This document shows, piece after piece, positions 40,116 to 55,274 of a DNA stretch of 64,000 nt. The stretch lies in NCBI GenBank assembly GCA_009823505.1, contig VZQC01005685.1, positions 684,499-748,498 on the forward strand. The letters run 5' to 3'. Made by a program: the position numbers and the translations under genes. Source of the stretch: Rhizomys pruinosus. Lineage: Eukaryota > Chordata > Mammalia > Rodentia > Spalacidae. The stretch's first letter is position 1; the number at the start of each line of letters is the position of its first letter. The notes under the pieces were generated by a model. The model did no database searches. It worked only from the letters and a program-made list of their open reading frames with translations, and was not told the DNA's origin.

Positions 40116-41937
40116 GGTGGTGTCCAAGACCATGTCCTGGAATCGCATCTCCAAAGACATGAGCTTTGGGCCAGACCTTCAGGCCACAGCAGCTGGGGGA
40201 GCTTCCAGCTGGCCGATGGTGAATATTACAGCTGCATTCAAAGGAGTCATCACACAGGGAATAGAACCAGCAAAACATTCTTCCTGGATCTCTTTAGCTC
40301 TTTGATTGCAGTCTTTGTATTTCTGAATGAGAAAAGCATAGCAGCATAAACGTGAACCTCAGAAACTCAGGAGGCAGAGGCAGGGGCCCTCACAAGTTGC
40401 AGGCCAGGCTGGTCAACAGATAGCCAGTGCCAGTTCATCTAAGTCTCAGAAGACCATCCAAAAGAACATCTATATGTTAGAATATAACTGAAGTGCAACC
40501 ATTGGTGAACACAAATGACACTCACCACAGCCAAAGGAAGGAGAGCCCTATCTACCAGGACATTGCCCAAGCTCTCCGAAAAGCTGACTGCAAGGGAAGC
40601 AAGCTCTTGAGGTTGTGCTGAGGAAATGTTTACTTTGAAACCAAAACCCCGGGGGGAATAGCAATCACCAGCGTGACTAAAGTGTTCGTGTTTATTTTTC
40701 AGTGCTTGTGTAAGTAGCACACTTACTATCCAAAGCTCTTTACAGTTCTTTGACCTTTGCTGGTATTCATCAGAACTGGCCCTTCATAGGCTTTGATCTC
40801 TTGCCCTTCCCCTTTCAGTCCTGCCTGCTTGGTTCCCTCCGACAGCATGGCTGGAGTATTGCTATTATGTGTCCCATCCAAGCACCCGGGGAAGCTGAGC
40901 TCATCCTTGTAAAAGGAGTCTGTGCTCAAAGCACTTCCTCGAAGCCTGCCATCAGCCTACTCTGCACTGGGTGTCAGCTCTAGTGTCCCTTCACACACCC
41001 TTTAGTCCTTCCCTTAGTGTTGGTTTATGTACCTGTAATATTACTCCAATACTTTTTTCTGAGTGTGCTCATCATCAGCCGAAAGGAGACTGGGATGTCA
41101 TTTACCCTCTAGACCCCAAGGACATCTGCCTTTGGTGTCCTGGCTGAGTGCTAATTGATAAAAAAAAAAATTTTTGGAATTTCAGATTGAAATTCCTCCA
41201 AGAAGAAGAGATGAAGAACAGGCACTTAATTCATCCTCTTTCTATGTCCCAATGGCCAATTTTGGACTCATCACAGATGGACAGAGAGCCCAGTGACAGC
41301 CAGCATGCAGTCTGAACACAAGCTGAGTCCTAACGATCGAATGAAGCTAACTGTTATGGTGTTGTTTTGAGTCCGTACTCCCAGACCAAGGAAGGACTGC
41401 TCTTCATTTGGGCTTATTCAGTGCTGCTTCTGGAGTGACTTGTAGAAATTTCTAGTTTATTAAATATCTTCCATTGTATTGCAACAAAACATGGTTCATA
41501 GATTGAGAACGTTTGTTGCAATCTGCTGAGATCTATTTTAGAAGTGAACCTGGCTATAATGAGCTGACTGCAGTGCAGTGCTTGACCCTGCTTTGCCTTC
41601 TTCATGAAAAGTTCATGGGGCCAGGGGAAGCTGGTTTCAGTGGCTGCAAATAGCAGAAAATTGATCTCATAGTCTCAAAGAAACAGCTTTGAGATGGTCC
41701 TTTCATTTTAACATGTTATGCTGAGATGTTTATATTCTAAACTATTAATTCTAAACAGATCCGTGCTGTTTGTCCTCAGAGAACCCATGGGGAAAAGGAC
41801 ATAAGAGAAGAGAGAGAAGAGAGAGAGAGAGAAGAGAAGAGAGAGAGGAGACAAGAGTCATGATATGGAGAGATTTTCAATGTTCGGTTTTCCTTCATTC
41901 ATGCTAATGTCTTTTGCTTGTTTCCCATACCACGTAA

Positions 41938-42219
<282 letters not shown>

Positions 42220-43133
42220 TGAAAAGGCTGAATGAGAGGAACAGAAGGTGGGGCTGGAGCAGTGGTCTGTGGGGATCAGCCTAACCCCCGATCCTGACTT
42301 ATCTCATCTGTAAAAGTGTATGCCAGCTCTAAGGTTCTGCGAGGAGAGCAGACTATGTGTCTAGCATCTCTGAAAGGAGTGTGTAGATAATGTAAAGAAT
42401 TTGTGGAATAGGAAAAGTGAAAGCCAGAAGCCACACTGCAGTAACACAAGAGATCCAATCACCTCAAGACAATGGCTGCTCAGATTACAGTTCTGTTGTC
42501 ACCTGGAGCCCTGCACAGTATTGCTCGCGCCAACAGAGCACCATCACCGGGGTTTAGATGCTGTGTTTGCTTTCCAGTCACTCTGGAGAAAGGCAGCCAG
42601 TTGTTCTGGCCGCCTAGGGAGTTGGGATTTTTTGTTTTGTGTGTGCAAGGAAGCACTTGGTGTGCGCTGGCAAACGTGCTCTGGTTCAGGGAGGTGCAAC
42701 ACTGTGCTGCTCTGAGAATCTGGCAGAGGAGAGCCGCCATCATCACCCCGGCTCAGCCCAGGACTTCCTGTGCATCCCAGAGGCCTTTCCATGAGTCCCG
42801 AGGCATGCCCTGGCACCCGCTGCCCAGCCAGGACACTAGGCACAGGTCTGGTTATAACAGTTCTTAAGTTTGCTTTAAGTAGCCACAGGCCATACCAAAG
42901 AAAAACATAGGTAAGAGATTAATAGTGTTTCCGCTAAGATTTCCATGTTCACAGGAGCTGGGCAATGGGTCACCCCAAACCCACACTCCACAACTAGAGC
43001 CAGGTAAAGGAAGGTTCTGGGGGTGACTGACTGTAGGAATTTTCTAGAAGGCTAGCACAACGTGACTGGGGCTTTCCACTGCTCTGAGCCTCTAACTACC
43101 CTTGGTGTGCACTTTAGGAAAGCTCACAGGGTC

Positions 43134-43418
43134 GGGCTGGAGAGAATGCCTAGCGGTTAAAGACACCAACTCTTACTCTTGTGCAGAGGATCCGGGTTCG
43201 ATCCCCATGCACACACAGACGGGGCGGCCGAGAGACCGTCCTCGAAAACGCTCCCAATTCCAGGGAAGAACTCCAGCTCCAGGGGAATCCGAGACCCTCT
43301 TCTGACCGTCCGCGGCGATTGGGCAGGACATGGGTGGCACAGAACCTGCATGCAGATAAAAGTACATTCATACACATGACAGAAATAAATAAAATTAATA
43401 ATATATAAAAAAAAAGGA
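43134..43418 (+). repeat. B2 SINE (error-bearing extra copy of 53561-53810)
   Basis: The same insertion as 53561 at the same target site, but with many added bases ('ggcggccgagagaccgtcct', 'gaccgtccgcggcgattggg'), which makes it about 285 bp instead of 250. Two independent insertions at the same base are not plausible, so this is a copy of one locus. Confidence 0.9.
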
Positions 43419-44939
43419 AAGCTACAGGGTCACAGGTCCGTGCTAGCATTATGGTTCTCCATGAACCACCAGGGTCAAGATCTCATTCACTGTGGACAAA
43501 ACTAAGTCAAACATCCAAAGTTGTCTTCCCTCCCCTTCTCCCTTCCTCTTAGCTCCTCATACATATGGAAGGTGGAGAACCAAATGCCAAAAGTCACAGA
43601 CTGTGTAAGATTGATTCTGTTCATGCTCTGAGGAGTGCGGGGGATTCCCTGACACCTGCCCTCCCAAATGTTCCAGAAAGTTCATTAAAGTCACAGTTTA
43701 ATGTTTGTGAAAGACCTTCCTGATAAAAACCAAGCCTCTCCCCCAAGCAGCACCCCGCTCTTCAAGATGTTAGCAGCTATTTTAGGGTAGTTTATTTATT
43801 TTGCTTTTTTCTCAGTTCCTTCTACGCACATGTGGGTGTTAAAGCCATCTATTAGTAAAGGACCCACAAACCAACAGTGAATCAAGCAGTCACATCTGGT
43901 GTCAGCTGTACTTCTCCGGGACTTATACTCGATGACTCTGGCTCCTAAGGCAGCCATGCAGCTTAGATCAGGCCTTCTTCTAGAGACTCTGCTGATCCTG
44001 TCACAAGGATCCCAGCCCCCCAACCCCTGCTCTTGGAGTCATGATTCTTTAGGAGCCACCCATGCTGAGAACTTACCTGTCACCCTACAGTAGCAAAACC
44101 TGTTTGAAAAATCACTTCATTTCCTTCCCCCGCCAGACATGCCGCCTCATCCCTTGGCCATGTGCCCTTTGCTTTGGGGCCCACCCCAGCCCGCTGCCTT
44201 TCTATCTCTGCCCTTTCTCCTGGGCCTGTGTCTCTGCCGGAAGGTTGGCCCTGCCATGTCAACTTGGAGCTTCCTGGCTCCCTCTGACGGCTCTTGCACA
44301 CAGGATTCACCTTCAGATCTTCCCTGGCTGCTGCCATGAGCCACAAGCCTCTTTCAATGCATCATCACCCTTGGCCCCACAGTCCTTTTCCTTTTCACTC
44401 CACCCCTGGTGCAAACTTTCCTTCAGGTGAATGTGAAAGACATCTTAGAAGCTGCCCCTTTGATCCAAAAACTTTGATCCAAGAATACTCTCTCTTCTCT
44501 CCTTAAAAGTATGAAAGTAAAAAATGATTGTTTACATGGCCAGAGAGTTTACAAATCCACCCTAGTGATTGCAGGCTGAGTATTTCCATCAGACACATAC
44601 TAAACAGAGCAGGGGAAAGGAGTCTGTGAAATGAATGGACATGAGAGGTATAGGCTTACGGCAGGACCTGCATCCAACTCCAGCTTTTGAACAAAAAGCT
44701 ACGTCCTTTATCAGAATAAAAGGCATGGATGCGATTCCAGATGTTCACTCGGTCATGAATGTTTCAGAGAGGCATAATAAAGTGAAGTATTCTATCTGCA
44801 TTTTCACTTACTTTAATATTCTTTTAAGAATATATTAAGGGTTAAATTATCCTATGGATTCTGTTTAGACATCATTGTCTTCAGCCAAGGAGTTTATAAT
44901 TCCTATATATTTAATAAATTCTTGGTTTCGAACTTTTTT

Positions 44940-45412
44940 TTAAAGATGTATCCTATTTTTTTAAATTAGAGTTTGTCTCTGTGGTTGTGTATGGTGTTCA
45001 TGCATGTGTGGTTGCTCCCAGAGGCTAGGAGATGGTGTCAAGTCTCTGGAGCTGGAGATATAGGCAATTATGGGATCTGCCCAGAATTTTGGTGCTGGGA
45101 AACTGAACTCTGGTCCTCTTAAAGAGCAGGTGGACTCTTAACTTGCTGAGTGCATCTAATCCAGACCCGTGATTGCCATTTTCATATTTCATTTATGTAT
45201 TGTCTGCATGAATGTAAGTGGCAACGCCTGTTATAACAAGTACCTGTGGAAGGTCAGAAGAGGGGCATCAGATCCCCTGGAAATGGAGGTCTTCTGGAAT
45301 TGGGGTTGTGGATGTTTTTTAGCTGCCTTGTGGGTGTTGGAATTGAACCTGGGTCTTTCGCAGTAGCATCCAGTGCTCCTTATCTCTGAAGCCATCTCCA
45401 GAGCCCTGGTTG
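44940..45412 (-). repeat. Two antisense B2 SINEs (extra copy)
   Basis: Tandem antisense B2 elements, noisy versions of those at 55275-55500 and 55505-55722. Confidence 0.75.
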
Positions 45413-48204
45413 ACAATTTTAAAGCAAATTAAAAGTTAAAAGTTTGGATTGATTCTTAATGTCTTATCCAATAATATCATTGAATGAATGAAAGTAGTCT
45501 AGTATAATAAGTAGATTAAATGGTCCATGTTCATGCAATTCATAGCTAATGTGAGTCAGTATAAGATTCACATCTCATCTGTCACATCCTCTGTCCTGGG
45601 CAATAGCAGGCATATGAGATTTGCCTCAGGTAAAGAAAGGGGGGAAAGAAAAATTTTTTTTTTTTTTTTCTCTTGCTTCAATTTTTTGAGCTGTTTTCTA
45701 CTTTAGTACTCTGGGGTTTTGCTTCTGAAGCCTGGGTATATGTAAATTAAGGTGAATTAATAGCTTTATCCATTTTACAGTCTCAAAGGCCCCATATCAA
45801 TTTCCACAAAATTTTGATAATTTCAGCCATGCATGCTTTCTCCCAGTGGCTACATATCAAAATCTCAGTGAAACCTGAGCTCCATGGAAAGGTTTGCGGC
45901 CCCAGGAGGTGGATGAGTCGCTGAGACAGCAGAGCTGAGTTCAGTATAAGCATCACATAGGCAGAACTGCAAAGCTATATCTCATATATCCAAATAAGCA
46001 GTGAATTTGCATCTCTAACAAAACAACCTTCTAAATTTGATGGCTCATCCTTAGTGGTGTGTGGTTGTTCCCTGGGTGGTGGGCTTCCAGCCTGCCCTGA
46101 GCACTGTGAGGCTGTGGGTGTTGATGCTGACCTTGTTGATGGTGTCTGCTGTAGCAACCCTGCTCCCTCAGAAAAGAATGCTTGGCTTCAAAGATGGACG
46201 CCACTGTATACACTAAACGGGAGAATCACCCAACCCCTTTCCATCACAGATAATTTGATTTTAATTAGTTTAGTTCCGTTGTGAAGCTCTCGATAACAAT
46301 TCAGTTTTAATTATAATTTCAGTATATTCTTTGTAAAGAAGCAAGTGATTCATATTAAGGAATATTATATTCAGGCACTTTAGGGTAATATTAAATGGGT
46401 TATTGAAAGAACTTTAAAAGACCTAAAAAGTGAAGCATTTAATTGCTCTGGTAATGAAGGCTCACAGTGGATTCCTTGAACCAAGTTCGCAGAATGTTTG
46501 ACACTTTGATCACATAAATTTGGTAATTTTCTGAGCACTTGCTTTTCAATGTGCATGATTTCTCCTCTGGTGACTGCCCTCCCCTGGTGTCAATGAACCT
46601 CTCAGCGCTCTCCACATACTTCAGTGTTCATTGGGCTGTTGTGCTCTGCACATTTCTGCATTCTGATAGACTTATTTGATAGCAAAATAATGTCAGGAGA
46701 TTTGCTTCCCCCCAAATATACCAATCCTCCGCTGTTCCCCTGCTCCCCTCATCCCTTGTCCCCCCTCCCTTCCTTCCCGGGTTTCCCTTCCCTTTCTCCT
46801 CTCCCCTTCCTGCTTGTTCCCCTCTAGGGTCCTACAGAGCAACTCTGTTTCTTCTCTTCCTGCAGGATGGGTTAACAATGGATCACAGCCAAACAGCCCC
46901 GTCAGTGCTTTCCTATCTGCAAACAGAGCTAACAGTCATGGCAGAATGAACTGTTACTGTTCGTTCTGCTCCCAAGGGGTGGGAGCTCACCTGGCTCTGC
47001 CGCCCCCACCCTGGCTCTGCAGAACACACCTTAGTCGTCAGAGTAGAAACCGCTCTCTACACCTTGGGGGCCAGTTGTGGCCGTTCTGCAAGCCATCACC
47101 CTCTGTGGCTGAAGAAACTTTGCTAATGGGATTGTTGAGAGATGCCTTAATATTCTCTCCCCCATGTCCCACCATGTTCCATGATTCTTAGCTATAGAAG
47201 TTCCACTGTAGATGTGTCCATTTGGGGCTGGGGATCTCACAGACACTTACCTCTATGTGTGACCAGTAGTGGAAATCTGTAATAGTCTCCATTTATTGCA
47301 AAAAGAACCCTTTTTGATTTAACAGTGAATGTATAGGTAGTCTATTAAAATATAAGGATACATCTATAGCATACAGTTAGACATTAGATGTCTAGGGATT
47401 TGGCAAAAGTAGGTTTTTCTCCAAGATCTTTGACCTCTCCAGATGTGTACATTTGACTAGTCTATAGTACCAACCATGAGTTCCCTCCCACTGAATGACC
47501 TTCAAGTCCAGTTAGGTACCTATTGGTTACTTCCAATATAAAGTGCCACCGCTGCACCAGTACAGTTTGATGTGCTGGTCATTGATGTGGATACTTGACT
47601 TTAGAGCTGTGTTGGACCATTGATTGACCTTCTCCTGTAGCAGCTTTCATGGTGTCCTCTAAATCTATGAGAGCTTGCCTTCAGGAAGGAGGCTTCCAAG
47701 CCATTCCCAGCTCCATTGCTCCAAGTCCTAGGTCCAAAGCATATCTGTCTTCAGCAATGGGGTCCCTCACCTTCAAGTTCTTGGAAGTAACCAAGGCCTG
47801 TGGCATATTTTGAAGGTACAAATGTTCCTGCAGTTCACATCAAATGAGTAATTAATACAAATTTGTCATGTGACCATGGGAAAGGCTCTTGGCTATAAGT
47901 TATCCTTTGTCTCAGCTTCCTTATCTACAGAACTCAGAGATGTGTGTGGTGCAAGATGCTGTTACAGCACTCCACACTCCAATCTTACCATGGTCGAGTG
48001 AGTGAGAGACATGTGTGGTGCAAGATGCTGTTGCAGCACTCCGTCACACTCCAATCTTACCATGGTTGACTGAGTCTCCTAAGTTTTGATGCCTCTGAGC
48101 CTGGAAGTCTCTTGTTCACAAGTTTGTCAGGGATAGGAAAGAAAATGCACACACAAATAAAGAAAACTAATTTTCTTTTTTTAATTTATTTAACCTTTTT
48201 TTTT

Positions 48205-48572
48205 TTTCAGACGGGTCTCCTTTATAGCCCCAGCTGTCCACTGGAACTCACTATGTAATGACCAGACTGGCCTTGACTCACAAAGATCGCCTGCCTCTGC
48301 CTCCTGATGTGGCTGAGATTAAAGGCATGTTGCACCATGCCGTGGCTCAATTTTATTTACTTTTTTTATGTGTAGAATGTACCGTCTGCATGTAGGTTTT
48401 GTGCACCCATGTTTGTGCAATGCTGCGGAGGTCAGAAGAGGGGTGTGGATTCCCCTGGAAATGGAGTTAAAGACAGTTAATTAGCTGCCACGCGGGTGCT
48501 GGGAATCGAACCTGGGTCCTCTGCAAAGAGCAGATTGGTGCCTAAACTGCTGAGCCATCTTTCCAGCCCCAG
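48205..48572 (-). repeat. Antisense B1 then antisense B2 (extra copy)
   Basis: B1 at 48205-48350 with dropped and added bases ('acgggtctcctttatagccc') and B2 at 48355-48572. Clean versions lie at 58470-58610 and 58612-58828. Confidence 0.85.
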
Positions 48573-48756
48573 AAAATTACTTTTGTGGAGGATGTGGAGA
48601 CCAGGGAAATCACACAGCATCGCCATTAGATCAAGGGACATCACACACCATCACCATTAGACCAAGGGACAAAGCAGTGCCATAAATCCAGCAGCAGCCT
48701 GCTAGAGACAGAGTCCCTGAGGCCTCCAGGCAGCACAGCCCATGTAGAGATAGAGA

Positions 48757-49011
48757 TTGTATGTTTGTGTTGTCTGTGTGTGTGTGCCTGTGTATGTGCT
48801 TGTGTTCTCTATGATGTGTGTGTTTGTGTTGTCTGTGTATGTGTGCCTATGTGTGTTTTTGTTGTCTCTCTGCATGTGCCTGTGTGTGGCTTGTGTTGGT
48901 CCAGGAGTTTGTGTGTGCGTGTTTGTGTTGTCTATGTGTGCCTGTGTATGTTTGTCTTGTCTGTGTGGTGTGTGTTTGTGTTTCTGTGTGTGTGTGTGCT
49001 GTATGTGTTTG
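48757..49011. repeat. GT-rich tract, truncated copy ending at an N
   Basis: Degenerate (GT)n with TGTTGTCTGTGTG motifs. It matches the first 255 bp of the 1.2-kb tract at 59018-60205 and then stops at the N at 49012. Confidence 0.9.
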
Positions 49012-49012
49012 N
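49012..49012. other. Single undetermined base (assembly join)
   Basis: The N separates the GT-rich end of the extra copy from (TA)n and the genuine CUB exon. It marks the right edge of the false insertion. Confidence 0.85.
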
Positions 49013-49015
49013 ACT

Positions 49016-49019
<4 letters not shown>

Positions 49020-49066
<47 letters not shown>
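49020..49066. repeat. (TA)n microsatellite
   Basis: About 47 bp of TA repeats directly 5' of the splice acceptor of the CUB exon at 49100. Confidence 0.95.
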
Positions 49067-49071
<5 letters not shown>

Positions 49072-49074
49072 TGA

Positions 49075-49353
<279 letters not shown>

Positions 49354-50374
49354 TAAATAGTACTTAGAACACATACTCCTGCATCATCATACTCCATGTG
49401 CTCCCTCACGCTCCTCATGGACATGATGGGCATGAACAGTCTATTCACTGTGCTGACTTGCCGGAAGTCATGACCAAAACTCCTATGTCAAGCTTTAAAG
49501 CTCAGAGGCAATGGAATTTTATACTGTTGTCTATGAGTGTCTTCATCATCTGTAATTTCTGCTTTTAAGTTCTCTTTAAATTCTAAGTCCTTAGAGACCA
49601 CCAGTGGTAATTATAAGATGAGTTATAATATTTGACAACTCCTCTTATTTCCTGTACAAAACAAAACTGTTGATAGGCGATGTCTGATTCCCCTTACCAG
49701 CAGCCTGGGCCTGTGTCCTTTACACACTGGGAACTCCCTTCCTACTACAAGAGGCCGGCCCCTTCCACCATCTAAAAATGGAACACCGTCGTCTCTAACA
49801 GTGTTCCTTATGGGTATTTCTCTAATTCAAGAACAGTCCATTTATGGTCCATTTATTTTAATTGAACTTTGTTGATTTTACCCGGTCTTTCTTATCGTAA
49901 GAGTGCCTTCCAAGACTGGCTTGAGTACTTTTCTTCTTGGAAGTTTATTACAGTCAGTGGTAATGATGAAATCAGTCTCCTCAGGCTGGTGTGTGGGTCT
50001 CTCGTCTGTAAGCTCCTCTGGAGGAGCCCTCAGGATTGCTATGAGAATATGGCTCCCCTGTGTGTATGCTTGCATTCAGATCCAGACTGAGTTGAGACAG
50101 AATACTCTAAGGAAAGGGTTGGCAGTGAGGAGAGCCCGTGGCTGCCTTCCATGGAGCTTCCCAGGAGGCCCTGCAATTCCCATTCACCCCCCCCAATCTG
50201 CTTTTTAATTCTATTGCTCTCAGTACATGGCTGACAGTAGCATCTTTGGATTTCTGCCTCAGTCCATCTGTGCTACTATAACTGAATAATAGCAGAAACT
50301 CAACTCTCACAGATCTGGTGTCTGGGAAATCCAAGATCAAGTTTCCAGCATCTGAGAGGCTTCTGAGGACTGGA

Positions 50375-50600
50375 ACGATGACTCGGGGGATAAGAGCATG
50401 CACTGCTCTTCAGAGGACCTGAGTTCGGTTCCCAGCACCCATGTCAGTTGCATGAGAACTGCATGTAATTCCCGCTCTGGCCTGGTGCCTCCCTGTCCCT
50501 GTGCACACAAACACACAGGGCCTGGCAGAAGAGAGGCTGGTGTCTGCTCATCTTTGTCATGTAAAACACAGTTGACCCTTCCAGGAGGGTGGTGTCCAAG
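50375..50600 (+). repeat. B2-related SINE
   Basis: 'gatgactcgggggataagag', 'cagaggacctgagttcggtt' and 'cccagcacccatgtcagttg' are B2-like. Cleaner than its duplicate at 39885. Confidence 0.65.
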
Positions 50601-52168
50601 ACCATGTCCTGGAATCGCATCTCCAAGACATGAGCTTTGGGCCAGACCTTCAGGCCACAGCAGCTGGGGGAGCTTCCAGCTGGCCGATGGTGACTATTAC
50701 AGCTGCATTCAAAGGAGTCATCACACAGGGAATAGAACCAGCAAAACATTCTTCCTGGATCTCTTTAGCTCTTTGATTGCAGTCTTTGTATTTCTGAATG
50801 AGAAAAGCATAGCAGCATACACGTGAACCTCAGAACTCAGGAGGCAGAGGCAGGGGCCCCTCCACAAGTTGCAGGCCAGGCTGGTCAACAGATAGCCAGT
50901 GCCAGTTCATCTAAGTCTCAGAAGACCATCCAAAAGAACATCTATATGTTAGAATATAACTGAAGTGCAACCATTGGTGAACACAAATGACACTCACACA
51001 GCCAAAGGAAGGAGAGCCTATCTACCAGGACATTGCCCAAGCTCTCCGAAAAGCTGACTGCAAGGGAAGCAAGCTCTTGAGGTGTGCTGAGGAAATGTTT
51101 ACATTTGAAACCAAACCGGGGAGCAATCACCAGCGTGACTAAAGTGTTCGTGTTTATTTTTCAGTGCTTGTGTAAGTAGCACACTTACTATCCAAAGCTC
51201 TTACAGTTCTTTGACCTTTGCTGGTATTCATCAGAACTGGCCTTCATAGGCTTTGATCTCTGCCCTTCCCCTTTCAGTCCTGCCTGCTTGGTTCCCTCCG
51301 ACAGCATGGCTGGAGTATTGCTATTATGTGTCCCATCCAAGCACCCGGGGAAGCTGAGCTCATCCTTGTAAAAGGAGTCTGTGCTCAAAGCACTTCCTCG
51401 AAGCCTGCCATCAGCCTACTCTGCACTGGGTGTCAGCTCTAGTGTCCCTTCACACACCCTTTAGTCCCTTCCCTTAGTGTTGGTTGATGACCTGTAAATA
51501 TACTCCAATACTTTTTGTCTGAGTGTCTCATCACAGCCAGAAAGGAGACTGGGATGTCATTTACCCTCTAGACCCCAAGGACATCTGCTTGGTGTCTGGC
51601 TGAGTGCTAATATGATAAAAAAAAAAAATGGGAATTTCAGATTGAAATTCTCCAAGAGGAAGAAGAAGGTGAAGAACAGGCACTTAATTCATCCTCTTTC
51701 TATGTCCCAATGGCCAATTTTGGACTCATCACAGATGGACAGAGAGCCCAGTGACAGCCAGCATGCAGTCTGAACACAAGCTGAGTCCTAACGATCGAAT
51801 GAAGCTAACTGGTTATGGTGTTGTTTTGAGTCCGTACTCCCAGACCAGGAAGGACTGCTCTTCTTTGGGCTTATTCAGTGCTGCTTCTGGAGTGACTTGT
51901 AGAAATTTCTAGTTTATTAAATATCTTCCATTGTATTGCAACAAAACATGGTTCATAGATTGAGAACGTTTGTTGCAATCTGCTGAGATCTATTTTAGAA
52001 GTGAACCTGGCTATAATGAGCTGACTGCAGTGCAGTGCTTGACCCTGCTTTGCCTTCTTCATGAAAAGTTCATGGGGCCAGGGGAAGCTGGTTTCAGTGG
52101 CTGCAAATAGCAGAAAATTGATCTCATAGTCTCAAAGAAACAGCTTTGAGATGGTCCTTTCATTTTAA

Positions 52169-52660
<492 letters not shown>

Positions 52661-53560
52661 TGAATGAGAGGAACAGAAGGTGGGGCTGGAGCAGTGGTCT
52701 GTGGGGATCAGCCTAACACCCGATCCTGACTTATCTCATCTGTAAAAGTGTATGCCAGCTCTAAGGTTCTGCGAGGAGAGCAGACTATGTGTCTAGCATC
52801 TCTGAAAGGAGTGTGTAGATAATGTAAAGAATTTGTGGAATAGGAAAAGTGAAAGCCAGAAGCCACACTGCAGTAACACAAGAGATCCAGTCACCTCAAG
52901 ACAATGGCTGCTCAGATTACAGTTCTGTTGTCACCTGGAGCCCTGCACAGTATTGCTCGCGCCAACAGAGCACCATCACCGGGGTTTAGATGCTGTGTTT
53001 GCTTTCCAGTCACTCTGGAGAAAGGCAGCCAGTTGTTCTGGCCGCTAGGGGAGTTGGGATTTTTGTTTTGATGTGTTGCAAGGAAGCACTTGGTGTGCGC
53101 TGGCAAACGTGCTCTGGTTCAGGGAGGTGCAACACTGTGCTGCTCTGAGAATCTGGCAGAGGAGAGCCGCCATCATCACCCCGGCTCAGCCCAGGACTTC
53201 CTGTGCATCCCAGAGGCCTTTCCATGAGTCCCGAGGCATGCCCTGGCACCCGCTGCCCAGCCAGGACACTAGGCACAGGTCTGGTTATAACAGTTCTTAA
53301 GTTTGCTTTAAGTAGCCACAGGCCATACCAAAGAAAAACATAGGTAAGAGATTAATAGTGTTTCCGCTAAGATTTCCATGTTCACAGGAGCTGGGCAATG
53401 GGTCACCCCAAACCCACACTCCACAACTAGAGGCAGGTAAAGGAAGGTCTGGGGGTGACTGACTGTAGGAAGTTCTAGAAGGCTAGCACAACGTGACTGG
53501 GGCTTTCCACTGCTCTGAGCCTCTACTACCCTTGGTGTCACTTAGGAAAGCTACAGGGTC

Positions 53561-53810
53561 GGGCTGGAGAGATGGCCTAGCGGTTAAGAGCACCGACTGC
53601 TCTTGCAGAGGATCCGGGTTCGATCCCCAACACCCACATGGCGGCCAAGAACCGTCTGAAACTCCAATTCCAGGAGAACTCCAGCTCCAGGGGAATCCGA
53701 GACCCTCTTCTGACCTCCGCGGCATTGCAGGACATGGGTGCACAAACTTGCATGCAGATAGTACATTCATACACATACAGAAATAAATAAAATTAATAAT
53801 AATAAAAAAA
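53561..53810 (+). repeat. B2 SINE with 17-bp target duplication
   Basis: Full B2 with the target duplication AGGAAAGCTACAGGGTC at 53544-53560 and 53811-53827, exact. The error-bearing duplicate is at 43134. Confidence 0.95.
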
Positions 53811-55274
53811 AGGAAAGCTACAGGGTCACAGGTCCGTGCTAGCATTATGGTTCTCCATGAACCACCAGGGTCAAGATCTCATTCACTGTGGACAAAACTA
53901 AGTCAACATCCAAAGTGTCTTCCTCCCTTCCCCTTCCCTCTTAGCTCTCATCATGAGTGCTGAGAACCAAATGCAAAAGTCACAGACTGTGTAAGATTGA
54001 TTCTGTTCATGCTCTGAGGAGTGCGGGGGATTCCCTGACACCTGCCCTCCATGTCCAGAATTCTTCTAAGTCACAGTTTAATGTTTGTGAAAGACCTTCC
54101 TGATAAAAACCAAGCCTCTCCCCCAAGCAGCACCCGGCTCTCAAGATGTTAGCAGCTATTTTAGGGTAGTTTATTTGCTTTTTCTCAGCTTCCTTCTAGC
54201 ACATGTGGGTTTAAAGCATCTATAGTAAAGGACCACAAACCACAGTGAATCAAGCAGTCACATCTGGTGTCAGCTGTACTTCTCCGGGACTTATACTCGA
54301 TGACTCTGGCTCCTAAGGCAGCCATGCAGCTTAGATCAGGCCTTCTTCTAGAGACTCTGCTGATCCTGTCACAAGGATCCCAGCCCCCCAACCCCTGCTC
54401 TTGGAGTCATGATTCTTTAGGAGCCACCCATGCTGAGAACTTACCTGTCACCCCTCAGTAGCAACCTGTGAAATCACTTCCTTCCTTCCCAGCCAGACAT
54501 GCTCTCCCTTGGCACACCTTTGCTTTGGGCCCACCCAGCTCGCTGCTTCTATGCTCTGCCCTTCTCCTGGGCCTGTGTCTCTGCCGGAAGGTTGGCCCTG
54601 CCATGTCAACTTGGAGCTTCCTGGCTCCCTCTGACGGCTCTTGCACACAGGATTCACCTTCAGATCTTCCCTGGCTGCTGCCATGAGCCACAAGCCTCTT
54701 TCAATGCATCATCACCCTTGGCCCCACAGTCCTTTTCCTTTTCACTCCACCCCTGGTGCAAACTTTCCTTCAGGTGAATGTGAAAGACATCTTAGAAGCT
54801 GCCCCTTTGATCCAAAAACTTTGATCCAAGAATACTCTCTCTTCTCTCCTTAAAAGTATGAAAGTAAAAATGATTGTTCCATGGCCAGAAGTTACAAATC
54901 CACCCTAGTGATTGCAGGCTGAGTATTTCCATCAGACACATACTAAACAGAGCAGGGGAAAGGAGTCTGTGAAATGAATGGACATGAGAGGTATAGGCTT
55001 ACGGCAGGACCTGCATCCAACTCCAGCTTTTGAACAAAAAGCTACGTCCTTTATCAGAATAAAAGGCATGGATGCGATTCCAGATGTTCACTCGGTCATG
55101 AATGTTTCAGAGAGGCATAATAAAGTGAAGTATTCTATCTGCATTTTCACTTACTTTAATATTCTTTTAAGAATATATTAAGGGTTAAATTATCCTATGG
55201 ATTCTGTTTAGACATCATTGTCTTCAGCCAAGGAGTTTATAATTCCTATATATTTAATAAATTCTTGGTTTACA

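Noticed and set aside
42401..42867. Frames of 88-131 codons repeated at 52833-53300
   Set aside because: They appear in both copies only because the segment is duplicated; no domain, start context or splice signal.
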